Source: Laccaria trichodermophora (taxonomy: Eukaryota > Basidiomycota > Agaricomycetes > Agaricales > Hydnangiaceae). From it: a stretch of 64,000 nucleotides of DNA. Location: positions 2,666,001 to 2,730,000 of the forward strand of contig JACTVC010000004.1 of the NCBI GenBank assembly GCA_018417955.1. The letters run 5' to 3'. The translations under genes and the position numbers were made by a program. The notes beneath the pieces were generated by a model. That model made no database searches. It had not been told where the DNA came from and saw nothing but the letters and a program-made list of their open reading frames with translations. This document shows, in pieces, positions 12,677-22,760 of the stretch (position 1 is its first letter; each line of letters opens with the position of its first letter).

Positions 12677-12699
12677 ACTAGCAATGTCTTATATGTTGC

Positions 12700-13205
12700 C
12701 TCCCACTTTGCCCTCTTTCTTCATGTATCTTGATGTGGATGATACTTGTGCGAAAGTGGTGGCTGTTATGGATATCATAATGATGGCTATGATCAACATT
12801 GAATGGATTGCAATGAATTGAAGTATCCAATTATTCATTGATTCAGTTTGGGCTTTTGAAGATGCTGAAAAAAAGGCATGGGGGATGCATACAGAAGCTA
12901 AGGGTGTGTAATTATATATATTTTATTCAAATTTAATGAGCTAAATGCCATGTTGAAGGACAACATGTACATGGTGCCGTCTACAAGCATCTCCTACATG
13001 ATGTCTTACCTGTCCAGATGAAGGCGAGGCTTATGACTATATGTTCTCAAATCACTAAAGAGAAATGGGAAGCTTCTGACTGAAAGATTGGATAATTTGA
13101 CATCTATGGTGGCAGACATGCTGAATGAGCTTACAGAGGAGGTTGCAACAGCTAAAAAGAGTGAAGATAGAGTGAAAGCTTGGTTCCAGAGTGTTTTGGA
13201 CCAAG
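12700..13205 (+). pseudogene. Decayed second plus-strand copy of the coiled-coil gene
   Basis: Words match the intact gene at 10492-11015 in order: the FAFKDTENNAG region becomes WAFEDAEKKAW, then CLLSH-like, ITKEKW, ERLDNLTSMVADMLNELTEE and KSEDRVKAWFQ. Frames are broken by stops and small indels (near 12818, 12900-12960 and 13080). The same exon and intron order can be followed. Confidence 0.6.
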
Positions 13206-13275
13206 TCTTATACTAGGGGTGTTCATGCAACAAATCCTGACATTATCAATAAAAGGGAAACATGGTTGCATGGTG

Positions 13276-13551
13276 TTACAACACCAAAAAAAACAAATGG
13301 GCCAATGGAGCATCTTCTTCACTTTCTTCTGCTGTAGCAACAGCTTCTTTTAATGCTTGATACATGTTGTTAATTTTTGTTCTTATTTCATTGAGTTTTG
13401 AGAGTGTGTCTGCACACAGTTGTCTTTCACTTCTGTGTACATCTCTTGCAAAAGAACAAGTGCATTCAATGGTGTTTTCAATTGTCATCAGTGTGTTATG
13501 AATCTTTTCCACAATGATGTCCATGATGTGAAAGTCAATGATGAGACACAT
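13276..13551 (-). pseudogene. Minus-strand relative of the coiled-coil gene
   Basis: A 91-aa open frame carries the pattern KLNEIRTKINNMYQALKEAV followed by AEESEEDA, which resembles the EKLEDL..EEVVMAKESED segment of the intact gene. It lacks the N-terminal exon and the tryptophan-containing end. It forms a tail-to-tail pair with the decayed copy at 12700-13205. Confidence 0.4.
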
Positions 13552-13906
13552 GCAGTCATGTGTCCTCTGAGTAAAAATTAAATGATATCACATTATAGAA
13601 AACATAGACACACTCAAGGTCAGGAAGGCTTGGCATGCGATATTATTCTATGTCTGAGTCCATGCTTACATCTTCCATTTTTCTTCTTGTGGTTTCTACT
13701 TCTTCTTCTATCTCATATATTGACGTTCTCTTCAGTTTTTTTGACTTCTTTGATGGGCATAGATGGCATAGAGAGCTTCAATAAAACCTATAGTTAATTT
13801 GCAGATGAAGTGTGGTATAGATGTATGTATTATCAGCATAGATGTTTCCATTGATATACTTCTCTATTACAGATGCTGGCTTTCAGCTTGTAACGATGTG
13901 TGACAA

Positions 13907-14927
13907 TCATGTATCACTTACCAGGCACATTGATGAGTCCAATAATGTTAATCCACAAAGTTTGAGGAGCAGCTTGTAATGTTGTCCCATCATAGGTACA
14001 CAAATTGGTGCAGCTATCACTTCTACAATGTCTCCAAGTTTGAAGATCGTCAGGCTGGATTTTTTCATGCTGATGTTCATTGTTAGCATGAAGTTTGATA
14101 TGTGCCTGTCGCTTACATACACTCATCCTTCATTTTCTTTGGTAGAATATATGAAGTCAACTTGGTTGTCTGGTCCATAAATGAATTGTTGAGTCTGCAA
14201 ACCATTCAGGATTCCATTAGGGTCGATAGCAATTGGTATGTCAGTGTGTATTTCTTGAGGTGCAAGCCATCATTCCATGAAATATTGACTATGAGAATCG
14301 ATTGTGCATGTGCCTTCATACATGCCCAACTCAAACATTTCTAACTTTCCAGTTTGTAGCTCACATGAGAACAAGTCATACACCACATTGATGTTGACTT
14401 GAAATGAACTGAAGAGTGTTGAATTGCCGCCTGTAACTTGAACATGTTGACATATGTTTCTGAGCCCCTTAATTTCACTTCGGAAAATGGGTCTTGAAAT
14501 ATAAAGTGAGGTTGATAGAGTGTCAAAGGTAGTTATATTTAATACATACTTCTTTTGTAGAGGCGGTAGCAATTTTTGGCAAAGGATTCCTTGATATGCG
14601 ACGAATATTGGATCTTCGGATTCTGTATCGTCACACATTCATATACAATGTGGGTTATTAAACACCTTTGGGTGTACATTGTGCTTCTAAATATGGAAAC
14701 TGTTATTGGTCTTTGATCTCTTTCATTGGAGTGTATTTACTCACCGAGATGTTGATTAGGTGAATCACTGAACTGTCTTTCTTAATTTTCTCTTGTCGTT
14801 CTGCTATAATTTTGTCGAGTAGTTCTCCCGTATTCAGTGAAGATTTAGAGTGTAAGGGTATTGGTATCATGTGCATCTGCTTACCAGCTTTTGACATGTC
14901 AAATTCTGCAAGGGTTTCGTTGGGCAT
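13907..14927 (-). pseudogene. Decayed unknown gene
   Basis: Minus-strand frames at 14703-14927, 14270-14638 and 13907-14150 read as one protein-like series. The second (122 aa) runs directly into WLAPQEIHTDIPIAIDPNG after a single TGA near 14267, then IYGPDNQVDFIYSTKENEG, another stop and VYVSDRHISNFML. The continuity of protein-like sequence across single stops indicates a recently inactivated gene. I do not recognise the family. Confidence 0.45.
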
Positions 14928-16980
14928 GTGGAGTTTGTAAAAAATATCAGATGGATGTTGAGAAGATGCACTAGTTTGTGCTCTGTTTGCTGACTGCTGC
15001 CAGTTTATATTTTTTGTGAAGATGCATAGTGGTTGATTCTCCTGAAGTTTGGCTGACAGAAGCTTTGTAAATAAAGTTCATTGGCAATTGTTCAAATGCT
15101 ATGACGTCTTACATTTCAATTTGATCTGTTGTGAAGCTTTGTATTCTATGTATTATTGATCACTACATGGACATATCAAGAATTGGGTGCCTTAAACTTT
15201 ACATGAAATTCTGAATTGTATGTTGATGGAAGATATAACTAAGTAGAATGATGTCATTGTGTTTGAGAATATATATCAAATGTATAATCATGTATTTGTT
15301 ATCAACAGCATAACAACATTGACTATCTAAATTCAATACACTTTGGAATTTATTGGGATTGAATGTGTTTCTGATTGTATTCGTTATCAAGCCTTATTAC
15401 ATTATCGATTGCAGGGTAATTTCGTAGAGCTGCCCCAAAATTTTTATCTATTTATTCCTTTTGTAATTGGTGGAGTAGTGTTGAGCCAGTTGTATTATAA
15501 GGATTGGATTGTTAGTAGATCTAAGTGTATGGTGGTGTTTAATATCCTACGGATCTGTCTATAGATGATGTGTTTGACTTGATATACAAGTCTTGGTTGT
15601 TATGCTAATATATATGTTTGTATGTTATTCAGGTATGCAGATGATGGTTTCATTTGGTTAGAATAGGTGCTAAACTTTGCTTGTGTATCTAACAATCCTG
15701 CTTATGGTCTAAACTATAAATACAGAGAATTTGGTAGGTATATTTGTCAAGTTTTGATATGCCTCCCTGTAAACACACCAGTCATATGTCTACAGGTGGA
15801 AAACCTCCTAGGCCCAAAATTCTTATGCCTCCTCACAATGAGCCATGAATCTCATTTTTTTTCATTATTAACTTGTGGCATGCTTACCTTTGTTTCTTTT
15901 CCTCTTTTCTTCTTTCATTTAGAACCACTGACAACTTGAGGCATATCAATGAGATGAGTCAATGAAACAAGTATTCACCTGATTGGTATTATCGTCTTTT
16001 ATATTTATATTTTATCCTCTCTTCATTGTTGTTCAGGGCTATGTATCAGGATTCAGATACACCAGCATCTGAATCTAACAAGCTGTGTGTCACATTTTCA
16101 TGTTTTCATATGTTATTTGTTGATCAGCTTTGTTGTAGGTAAGCTATGTTCTGCAAGCCTGGTGTTGTTGCACCTGTCCAGGAACAGCCCAGTATTCCTA
16201 CCATGAAGTTCTGCACCAAGTCCATCCAGAAGATATTCTCTTGAATCTTGCACAACTTCACAGTTCACAGTATCTTGATCCATTCTGACTAACATCAGTC
16301 CTCCCTCCCATCCCATGAGAAGTTCTGGTTGCCAGAGCTGTTGAGAATCGTCAGCAAATGTTCACCAGCATTCAAGATCATGCACCTATAAAAGGCACAC
16401 CAGCCAGTGCATTAACCACAAAGAGAAAATGGAAGTGCACTGCAGTTGATGATCAACATCCAGAGCATCCTTGAAAAAAGCATGTAGCTCCAGCCCTGAG
16501 TCAAGTTGAATTTGTCTTCAACCCTCTCTAATTTGGCTACAAAGGTACAGTTGCTTCAGGTAGTGGAATTGAAGAGCAGGCTTCAAATGATGTGGATTGA
16601 AGGAAATTGACCAATGTAGACTGAACTACAATATTAGACTACTTACAAGCCTTGCTTGAAACTCTACAATAACCTCTGACAATGGCCATGTTGATCTGAG
16701 AGTCCAACGAAGGAATGTAAGGATTGTCCTGCAAAGGTGGTGATCCTTCAGGCAGAAACTCACAAGTCCTCCTTGGTATGAGTGCCTGTGACTCCTGTGT
16801 AGAATCAAGAGTCCAGTCGGACACATCTGAGTTGGGTAGTCGTGGCTACAAAAAACCAATCCTAACTGGTTAAGACTGGTTCATTTAGACCAGTCTGTTT
16901 GTGGTCTTTACTTCTCAAAAATGAAAAAACCGGACCTGTGGTCAGGTTTTTTGCAGTCTTGGTCTGGTCTGGTTATGGTC
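14928..16980. other. AT-rich stretch without a supported gene
   Basis: No coding frame with recognisable words. Near 16860-16990 the motif GACTGGT and its complement ACCAGTC recur several times, forming small palindromes that may be a worn transposon end. Confidence 0.4.
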
Positions 16981-17234
16981 TTTTTCCAGTCATGAGACCA
17001 GACTTCCAAACACTAACCAGCATGGTAAATTATGTAGTCACATATTCACACCAAGGAAAACACATGGAGGCTGAGGAGCTGGAGCTGAAAGTCCTAGACC
17101 TGTGTAAAAAGGTGCTGGGGCCAGAACATCCAAATACCTTGAACAGTATGAATAATCTTGCAGTCACATATTCAGACCATGGGAAATATGAGAAGGCCAA
17201 GGCACTGCTGAAGTCTCTGGATCTACATGGGTAA
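16981..17234 (+). pseudogene. Solo relic of NLR TPR repeats
   Basis: About two TPR units (FQTLTSMVNYVVTYSHQGKH, EAEELELKVLDLCKKVLGPE, HPNTLNSMNNLAVTYSDHGK) end at a stop at 17234. They match units 8-9 of the receptor at 6427-9639 most closely. No NB-ARC sequence lies upstream. It is a dispersed fragment 7.3 kb from the parent gene. Confidence 0.8.
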
Positions 17235-17989
17235 TGTCTCAAGATAGGCATTTTTTGTCCCCCAAAGCAAGAAACCAAGGACACACATCCCAAAGATATA
17301 CATAATAACATACATACTTTTACAATGAACCAGACAAGAATTAAAAACCTAGCTTATGAACTTCAGGAAAAAAAAATGGTATTTAAGTTGGGCTCTAAGC
17401 TCTTCTGGATGAGGAAGAAAGAAATAATACTTTGGAACTTGAAAGTTGAAACTGACATTCAGAAGACAAACAAGCTTTCCATTTCAAGCTATGCCCCCTT
17501 ATTTTCTCATAAATAACATGCAGAATCGGAGAAGATCAAAAAAATCTAAGCATCTAAAATTCACGAGAGAGCAAAAAAATGAAAAATATGGCCATAGATG
17601 GGGGCACTGTGGATCATAGGTAGGAAATATATACAAGCCCTTTATGTACATACTTCAGTCTGTTGTTCTCCCAACTCAGCTAAGTATCATCTCTGTACAA
17701 TAACAATATTGGATCTTGCAATTAGTAGTAGAGTGATAAGAAACATTCAAATTCGCCACTCGCACCGAAGCATAAACTGCACGGCGAAGGCAATCGAGGT
17801 AACTTGTAAGGAATGACATACTAAAAAAAAATAAGCGTATGTTACACCAATCCTCCATCCATCCAGTATATATAATTATGTGTATGAGCATAGGGGAAGT
17901 AGGGATGGGGGTATATCTAACAGATCCGGAATGAAACAAGTTGCTTGAGGTCGGGATTCCTAAAAAAATATAAGTAGGTCATGCGGCGC
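17235..17989. other. Intergenic, nothing recognised
   Basis: AT-rich, no supported gene. It holds the presumed 3' flank of the minus-strand gene at 17990-19432. Confidence 0.4.
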
Positions 17990-19432
17990 TCACACCCCAT
18001 CTTCACCTCCATCCCCTACCTCATCCCCCCGCCTAGCCAAAAACGCACCAAAATCCCTAGACCTCTTCCCCCCTCCCCCTCCGAAGCCAGTCATAGGGAA
18101 TCCACCACCACCCGGTGCACCGATCCGACCAACTGGGAATCCACCACCATCACCTCCTCCAATCCGTCCGGTGAACGCTCCTTCTTCTCGAACAGGTAAC
18201 TCATCCTCTAAATCGAAGAACCCCTGTCCCTGCTCTACGGTACTGGGACTAACGATCTGAGCCTGCGTGTCGCCGACGCTGAAGGCTGGTGAGGAAGGTG
18301 ATTGGATGGAGGGTGATTGCGAAGATGTGTTGGATCTTGATCTTGATTGGGAGGTTGAGGAGTGTTTGGATTTCGGTTTGGCCCGGTTGGGGTTGGGGAC
18401 AGCGGGATTGGGGATGTTTTGGAGGTGTTGGGGTCGGTCAGACGCATACGCGGAGGTCCGGCTCAGAGACGAGCGATTACGACGTGAATCCGAGGTACCT
18501 CCGTTTGAGTGAGCGCTGTTTGAGTTTTTGCGTGCGTAGAGGCTTCCGTCGAGATCTGCGTTTTCGTCGTCTTCCTCCGCTGCTGCTGCTGTTGGAGGAT
18601 GAAGAGGGGCGGATACGAAGTTCCCGAAACCTTCCCTCGATTGTTGGGATCGAGAGTGAGACCTCGAATGAGAATGAGAGCCCGACGAAGACGTCGCCGT
18701 AGTCCCACCAGCTCCACTAGGCTGTTTCAGCAAAGCCAACCCACCACTCCCCTGAAACCCCTCAAATTCCTCCCCATCGCCAACAACACCAGCCTCCACG
18801 AGCCTCTTCATCTCCTTCCTCGCCTTCCTCCTTTGTCTCCTCTCCTCTTTTTCTTTGAGACGCTTCGCTTCCGCTTCGGCTGCTTCGGTAGCTTTGGAGA
18901 CGGAGATGGATTGGATGGTGGATATGTCGAGAGGAGCGGCGTCGGAATCGAATGTTTGGGTTGTTAGTGTTGTTGTGGGCGTGCTGCCACCCCCGCTGCT
19001 GCTGCTGCTGTGGTGACGGCGGAATAAGGGTGCGTCGTCGTCAGCGTCGTCGTCAGGTGGGAGTTGGATGGGTGGTGGTCGGCCAAAGAGGTCGAATCCG
19101 AACAGGGTTATCCTCCTAGGTTTCCCATTCGCATTCGCATTTGCCTTGGACCTTCGTTTTCGTCTCCTCCCTCCCCTTCCAGGGTTCGAATGTAAGGAAA
19201 GAGTTTCCGCCCGCTCGTTATCCGATGAGTCGGCTAAGAGGCCTTGTAGTTCGTCAGGACGCGCGCGGGGGATACGGTTGACAGCGGGGTTGTATGGCTC
19301 TGGCTGTTCTCCTGATACTGTCGGTCGATTTGTGTTCTGTAAACTATCAGAGGACGAAACGCGGCGCAGGCAGGGAAGGCATGAGCCCAGTGCGATCTTG
19401 GCCGTGTCGGACCATGAGAAGGGGGTCGTCAT
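17990..19432 (-). CDS. Conserved fungal protein of unknown function, low complexity, 480 aa
   Basis: A single uninterrupted frame. I choose the methionine at 19432 (MTTPFSWSDTAKIALGSCLP) because the relics at 4182 and 32015 also begin there; an upstream in-frame ATG at 19546 would add 38 residues. The N-terminus holds a Cys motif, GSCLPCLR, that could be lipid-modified (inference). Next come Arg/Lys-rich segments around RRITLFGFDLFGRPPP, a charged helix rich in Ala, Glu, Lys and Arg (AEAKRLKEKEERRQRRKARK, possible coiled coil), long Ser/His/Arg and Gly-rich tracts, and the C-terminal words GQGFFDLEDELPVRE. I recognise this as a type of protein common in Agaricomycetes but know no function. 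Broken relatives occur at 2950-4182 and 31640-32015. It lies just upstream of tRNA-Phe. Confidence 0.75.
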   Translation of the reverse strand: MTTPFSWSDTAKIALGSCLPCLRRVSSSDSLQNTNRPTVSGEQPEPYNPAVNRIPRARPDELQGLLADSSDNERAETLSLHSNPGRGGRRRKRRSKANANANGKPRRITLFGFDLFGRPPPIQLPPDDDADDDAPLFRRHHSSSSSGGGSTPTTTLTTQTFDSDAAPLDISTIQSISVSKATEAAEAEAKRLKEKEERRQRRKARKEMKRLVEAGVVGDGEEFEGFQGSGGLALLKQPSGAGGTTATSSSGSHSHSRSHSRSQQSREGFGNFVSAPLHPPTAAAAEEDDENADLDGSLYARKNSNSAHSNGGTSDSRRNRSSLSRTSAYASDRPQHLQNIPNPAVPNPNRAKPKSKHSSTSQSRSRSNTSSQSPSIQSPSSPAFSVGDTQAQIVSPSTVEQGQGFFDLEDELPVREEGAFTGRIGGGDGGGFPVGRIGAPGGGGFPMTGFGGGGGKRSRDFGAFLARRGDEVGDGGEDGV

Positions 19433-19912
19433 CGTTGTCGTTGTTGGCGGAGGATGGGACTGGGAGGTTGGAGAGAAATTTGAAGAGATGGTACTGCAGC
19501 AGGTGATTACGATGCCAACACACACTCGGCAAACAACGGCACTCACCCTAATTGGGATCAGACACCAACTTGAGCGAGCACATGTTTTCTCTCCTTTCCG
19601 TTTTCACGGTCTACGCATTATGGCCCGAGAAAGAGGCGTTGACGGAGGAGAAGGAGGAGGATGAAGTGGTGCAGAGAAGAATTTCATGTAAAGTACAAGT
19701 AAAGTTGACGTCGCTGACAGGGGCCGTCAAATTCTTGACGTCAGTCTCAACTCGAATATCTATTTGATATCTATTCGTTCAGAATCATAGCCATAGGTGA
19801 CATGCAAATTTACTCTCCAGAGTGCAATCGCCTCATCATCTTTAAATCCGGGCCCGTTTCCAAGTTGTCCGCCACTATGACTTTGAATAGCGAACCCTCC
19901 AATCTCTAACAA

Positions 19913-20011
19913 GGGAGCATAGCTCAGCTGGGAGAGCAGCAGACTGAAGCCACTGAAATTGAGAACTCAACTTGCATTCTGAAGGTCCCGCGTTCGATCC
20001 GCGGTGCCCCC
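19913..20011 (+). tRNA. tRNA-Phe (GAA) with intron
   Basis: A box TAGCTCAGCTGGG, anticodon arm GCAGA-CUGAAG, B box GTTCGATCC and T arm CCGCG/CGCGG are all present. Anticodon GAA is followed by an intron of roughly 25-28 bases at the canonical place after base 37, ending near TTGCAT. The acceptor stem GGGAGCA pairs with TGCCCCC except for A4-C69. The copy at 32203 has a perfect acceptor stem. The 27-43 pair is a G-A mismatch in both copies. Confidence 0.85.
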
Positions 20012-20067
20012 ATCATTAGGTACCAAGTGTATTCTTATTTTTTGAGATCTAATACAACAGCAGGAAA

Positions 20068-20111
20068 GCATAGCTCGGATGTTGAGAGTCTGCATTCAAT
20101 TCGCGGGTGCC
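20068..20111 (+). pseudogene. Truncated tRNA-Phe-like relic
   Basis: AGCATAGCTCGGATGTTGAG is joined to CATTCAATTCGCGGGTGCCC: the two ends of a tRNA-Phe-like unit with the middle deleted. Confidence 0.55.
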
Positions 20112-20234
20112 CAAAGATCAATATAGGTTTTCCACCATACGAAGCGTCAGATTTGAGGCAGATGTTCCATTGGCGCTGCCCCCATCATCTACAACTCTTC
20201 AGCTCAACTTGCGGTCCTAACCTTCTACAATAAA

Positions 20235-20328
20235 AAGGGCGTGGCTCAAGTTGGAAGAGCATCAGAATAAAGTACCATATAAAGTATCAGGTAATTATGA
20301 AGGTCCGCGTTCGATTCGCGGTGCCCCC
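20235..20328 (+). tRNA. tRNA-Phe-like unit R1, anticodon position AAA, probable pseudogene
   Basis: Retains D arm (GGCTCAAGTTGGAAGAGC), B box (GTTCGATTC), T arm CCGCG/CGCGG and the TGCCCCC acceptor 3' strand. The anticodon stem UCAGA faces UAUGA (one mismatch). The loop reads AUAAAG, so positions 34-36 are AAA. An intron-like insert follows base 37. The 5' acceptor strand is AAGGGCG, pairing imperfectly. Confidence 0.6.
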
Positions 20329-20474
20329 CTTAACTCTGATTTGTCTGGTTGTTTTGGCAATGGAACAGGGGAAATTTATCTTTGTGAAGATTACAAGGTC
20401 GTATCGTCAGTCGAAAATGACAAGAAATGGGCGAAAGAGGAAACGTATGCTGGGGGGATTCTAGCATCAGATTC

Positions 20475-20482
20475 AAGGTGAT
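20475..20482. repeat. Left target-site duplication of MITE A
   Basis: AAGGTGAT, repeated exactly at 21148-21155. Confidence 0.9.
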
Positions 20483-21147
20483 CAAGGGGGTGGCGGAACG
20501 TGGAAAATGTACCAACACTCCCTATTTTTTTCTCGTGGATTTGGTTGACCTCCCCCCCTCCCGCTCCTACTATATAAGATATGTTTTCCGACTTCTGATG
20601 TTTTATTGGATGTTTTTTTGTCCCACAGTCCCGGCTTGTACCTCAGCTCAACCTCAGCCCCTACCTATGTATCAACTGAGAACTCACAAACTTTCAAATA
20701 ACAGTTGAAGATGCTCTGCAAGCAAGTCTTTGCATGGAGGAACATATGTGAAAAGCGGCGAGTCTAACAAACTGTCAACAGTGTAGTTACATGTGAAATA
20801 ATAAATTGTGACGTAGAAAAACTCATTCAGGCGAAATTGCGTAAAGCTTAGCCATGGCGTAGAAAGTGGCTTTCCGCTTTCACCAACAAAAGCCTTGAAC
20901 ACACTTCCTTCTTTCTCACGAAGTTTGTTTGGAGGAGGAAAAAAAAAGGTTCCCTCACTCCCAGAGTGATGAAGAAGCGATGCATAAGACAAAGTATGAC
21001 ACGCTAGAGTTCGCTCAGACAGAACAGATGATTGGCTGATGCTCGGGCTACAAAAATAGGTCAAGTCACTATTTTTTTTTCAGCCTTCGGCCAGACCCCC
21101 CCCCCCTCCCAGCCAATGTTCGGGATCCACGTTCCGCCACCCCCTTG
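20483..21147. mobile_element. Non-autonomous hAT-type element (MITE A), 665 bp
   Basis: Terminal inverted repeats begin CAAGGGGGTGGCGGAACGTG and end with its complement (GTTCCGCCACCCCCTTG). They are flanked by a perfect 8-bp duplication, AAGGTGAT. The 8-bp duplication and CA..TG ends fit the hAT superfamily. No transposase frame is present. It inserted into the body of tRNA-like unit R1. A related copy with different internal sequence lies at 56913-57626. Confidence 0.9.
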
Positions 21148-21223
21148 AAGGTGATAGATATTCACATTCTGACGATGTTCAATTTTTCCAGTTCATGTTG
21201 CCGTCCTAACCCTCTGCAGTAAA

Positions 21224-21314
21224 AAGGGCATAGCTCAAGTTGGAAGAGCATCAGAATAAAGTACGAAAATGAGTTTGAAATTCTGAAGGTCCGCGTTCGA
21301 GTCGCGGTGCCCCT
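21224..21314 (+). tRNA. tRNA-Phe-like unit R2, anticodon position AAA
   Basis: D arm TAGCTCAAGTTGGAAGAGC; anticodon stem UCAGA/UCUGA pairs fully; loop AUAAAG gives AAA at 34-36; intron-like insert about 19 bases; B box GTTCGAGTC; acceptor AAGGGCA/TGCCCCT. May be a pseudogene or an odd isoacceptor. Confidence 0.6.
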
Positions 21315-21782
21315 GATGAGTGCTTTTAACACACGTTCAGTCGTTTTGGCAATGGAACAGGTTTATGGTCATCTTTGTGTGGAGATTACAAAGTCGTGTA
21401 GTAAGTCGAGAATGACAGGAAATGGGCGGATGAGCAACGTATGCTGGGGGGTGACTGATGCGGGGAAGAGCTCTCGTCCACGTCTTTTCGGGTGGCGCTC
21501 ATTCCAAACCTCGCCAAACCTTCGGGAAGTCCACACCATCTGTCGAAGGATACATAACAAATTAGGTACAATGCTCTCTTACTTACCTCTGCGGGCGCTG
21601 CGCCTGGCCAGTCATATCATACTATCCCTCCACATCTTTGAAGGATACATTTAGTTTGATATCGATCTGCAGGGCCAGGCATACGAGCAACCCATGGACA
21701 TGCATTCTGAAAGTCTTTGTTCGATTTGTGACAACCCTTCCAAGTTCCATTTTACGCCGCTGTCCTAACCCTCTGCAGTAAA

Positions 21783-21883
21783 AAGGGCATAGCTCAAGTT
21801 GGACGAGCATCAGAATAAAGTTTGTAAACCCAGAAAGATGCATTCAGAATTCTGAAGGTCCGTGTTCGATTCGCGGTGCCCCT
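21783..21883 (+). tRNA. tRNA-Phe-like unit R3, anticodon position AAA
   Basis: Same organisation as R2 with a longer insert after the anticodon (about 29 bases). The anticodon stem pairs fully. The T stem is weakened (CCGTG/CGCGG). D loop contains GGACGAGC instead of GGAAGAGC. Confidence 0.55.
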
Positions 21884-22036
21884 AGATGGAAGACCGGAGG
21901 TAGAATTTCCTTTTGTTTTGGCAGTGGAGCAGGGAAAATCCTTTTTTTTTGAATTTTATTATCATCTTTGGATTCCTGGAAAGTGGTGTAGTAAGTTGAG
22001 AATGACATGATATGGGTGGAAGAGGAACGTATGCTT

Positions 22037-22056
22037 GGGGGGGGGGGGGGGGGGGG
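22037..22056 (+). repeat. Homopolymer run of 20 G
   Basis: An uninterrupted run of 20 G inside the body of unit R3, at the place where other units have GCTGGGGG. Its length may be affected by sequencing error. Confidence 0.85.
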
Positions 22057-22329
22057 TGCCGAACGGAGCTCCTCTATCCTCATTTTTTCTATCTGGAGTG
22101 GCGTTTTTTATTCCAAACCTCGCAAAACCTTCAGAAGGGCTCCGTCACCTGTCGTAAAATACCTAACAAATTTAGTTCAATGCTCTTACTTACCCATGAC
22201 TTAGATGCGGGCGCTGCCGGCCACCAGTAGAGGTTCACACTCTGAAAGTCTGTGTTCGATTTGTGGTACCCTTAGCTGTTAGCCACAATTCTTCCAGTCC
22301 AGGTTGCTGTCCAAACCCTCTTCAGTAAA

Positions 22330-22418
22330 AAGGGCGTAGCTCAATGGAAGAGCATCAGAATAAAGTACGAGGATAAATTTCACATTCTGAAAGTCCGCGT
22401 TCGATTCGCGGTGCCCCC
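22330..22418 (+). tRNA. tRNA-Phe-like unit R4, anticodon position AAA
   Basis: Anticodon stem UCAGA/UCUGA, loop AUAAAG (AAA), B box GTTCGATTC and acceptor strand TGCCCCC. The D loop is three bases shorter (AGCTCAATGGAAGAGC). Confidence 0.55.
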
Positions 22419-22760
22419 GTTGATTGTTCGTACAGATGTTAAGTTGTTTTGGCAATGGAACGGGTTTATGATCAACTTTGCGGAGATTACAAAGTCAGTC
22501 GAGAATGAGAGGATATGAGCGGAGGAAGAACGTATGCTGGGGGTTGCCTGATACGGGAAGGAGCTCTTCTGTCCTCATCTTTTCTATGTATCTGGGGTTT
22601 CCAAACCTCACAAAACCTTTGGGAACTTGAAGTCTCCGTCTGTCAAAGGATACTTGTTCAATACTACCCATGACTTGGATGCGGGCGCTGCCAGCCAACG
22701 GCATGAACATCATATGTAGGTATATTTCCACATCTTGGAAGGACATGATTACGAGCAACC

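Larger units (their letters stand above)
20345..22760 (+). repeat. Tandem array of tRNA-Phe-like units with a shared 5' flank and body
   Basis: Each tRNA-like unit is preceded by about 40 conserved bases ending CCTCTGCAGTAAAAAGGGC and followed by a body beginning GTTTTGGCAATGGAAC, then ATCTTTGTGGAGATTACAAA, GTCGAGAATGACAGGAAATG and AACGTATGCTGGGGG. Unit starts are 20235, 21224, 21783 and 22330. Spacing between the later units is 559 and 547 bp; the first spacing of 989 bp becomes 316 bp when the MITE at 20483-21147 and one target copy are removed. A tRNA head plus unrelated body is the structure of a SINE, but the tandem order points to local amplification. Confidence 0.65.

Noticed and set aside
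16860..16990. Palindromes of GACTGGT/ACCAGTC
   Set aside because: Too short and irregular to define a transposon end or regulatory site.
18235..19664. Plus-strand frames over the 480-aa gene
   Set aside because: Antisense shadows produced by low-complexity Arg/Ser codons.
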